6,940 nt of DNA from JOPF133 sp052144935 (GTDB lineage: Bacteria > Acidobacteriota > Terriglobia > Bryobacterales > Bryobacteraceae), in the NCBI GenBank assembly GCA_052144935.1, contig JBKQPR010000323.1, positions 1 through 6,940 of the forward strand. The letters are read 5' to 3'. The notes beneath the pieces are model-generated. The model had not been told where the DNA came from, did not search any database, and saw nothing but the letters and a program-made list of their open reading frames with translations. The position numbers were made by a program, and so were the translations under genes. The stretch's first letter is position 1. Each line of letters starts with the position of its first letter. Below, one piece after another: positions 6,882 to 6,940 of the stretch.

Positions 6882-6921
6882 AACCGGTCCCGCGCGCCGC
6901 ACGCTGCTGATCGGGCCGGTT
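6882..6921. other. Third hairpin near the window end
   Basis: AACCGG (6882-6887) pairs with CCGGTT (6916-6921), and CCCG (6889-6892) with CGGG (6912-6915). This gives ten pairs with one bulged T (6888) and a 19-nt loop. It follows the second hairpin within 6 bp. The large loop makes it weaker than the first two, and its function is unknown. Confidence 0.4.
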
Positions 6922-6940
6922 GCGCCCGACAGCGCACGAA

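Overview
The window looks like chromosomal DNA of a high-GC Acidobacteriota bacterium, most like the Solibacter/Bryobacterales group. This is judged from two features: an Oar-type TonB-dependent receptor with an N-terminal carboxypeptidase-regulatory-like domain, a paralogue family strongly expanded in that group, and a very long exported tetratricopeptide-repeat (TPR) protein. The assignment is inference from protein style, not from a marker gene.

Layout: 1-319 has no convincing gene. It holds a two-copy 21-bp direct repeat (77-121) that resembles the end of an IS21-type insertion sequence, a small GTAA-loop hairpin, and the probable terminator of the receptor gene (263-307, minus strand). 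The receptor gene runs leftward from 3889 to 320 (1189 residues). A 520-bp divergent intergenic region follows (3890-4409). It carries a candidate minus-strand promoter near 4128-4156, a leader hairpin, a 21-bp near-palindrome at 4019-4039, and a good sigma-70-type promoter (4365-4394) whose -35 box overlaps a perfect 12-bp palindrome. The TPR gene runs rightward from 4410 to 6809 (799 residues). It ends in a clear intrinsic terminator followed by two more hairpins (6814-6921). No gene is supported between 6810 and 6940.

How the parts relate: both proteins have export signals. The receptor would sit in the outer membrane and take up, or bind, an unidentified large or scarce substrate using TonB energy. 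The TPR protein would be a periplasmic or envelope-attached protein-interaction scaffold. They are divergently transcribed from one intergenic region, so shared regulation is possible, but nothing in the sequence proves a functional link. I see no defence system, CRISPR array, tRNA or rRNA. The most noteworthy signals are regulatory: the probable near-leaderless start of the TPR gene, the palindrome on its -35 box, and the near-palindrome in the receptor leader.
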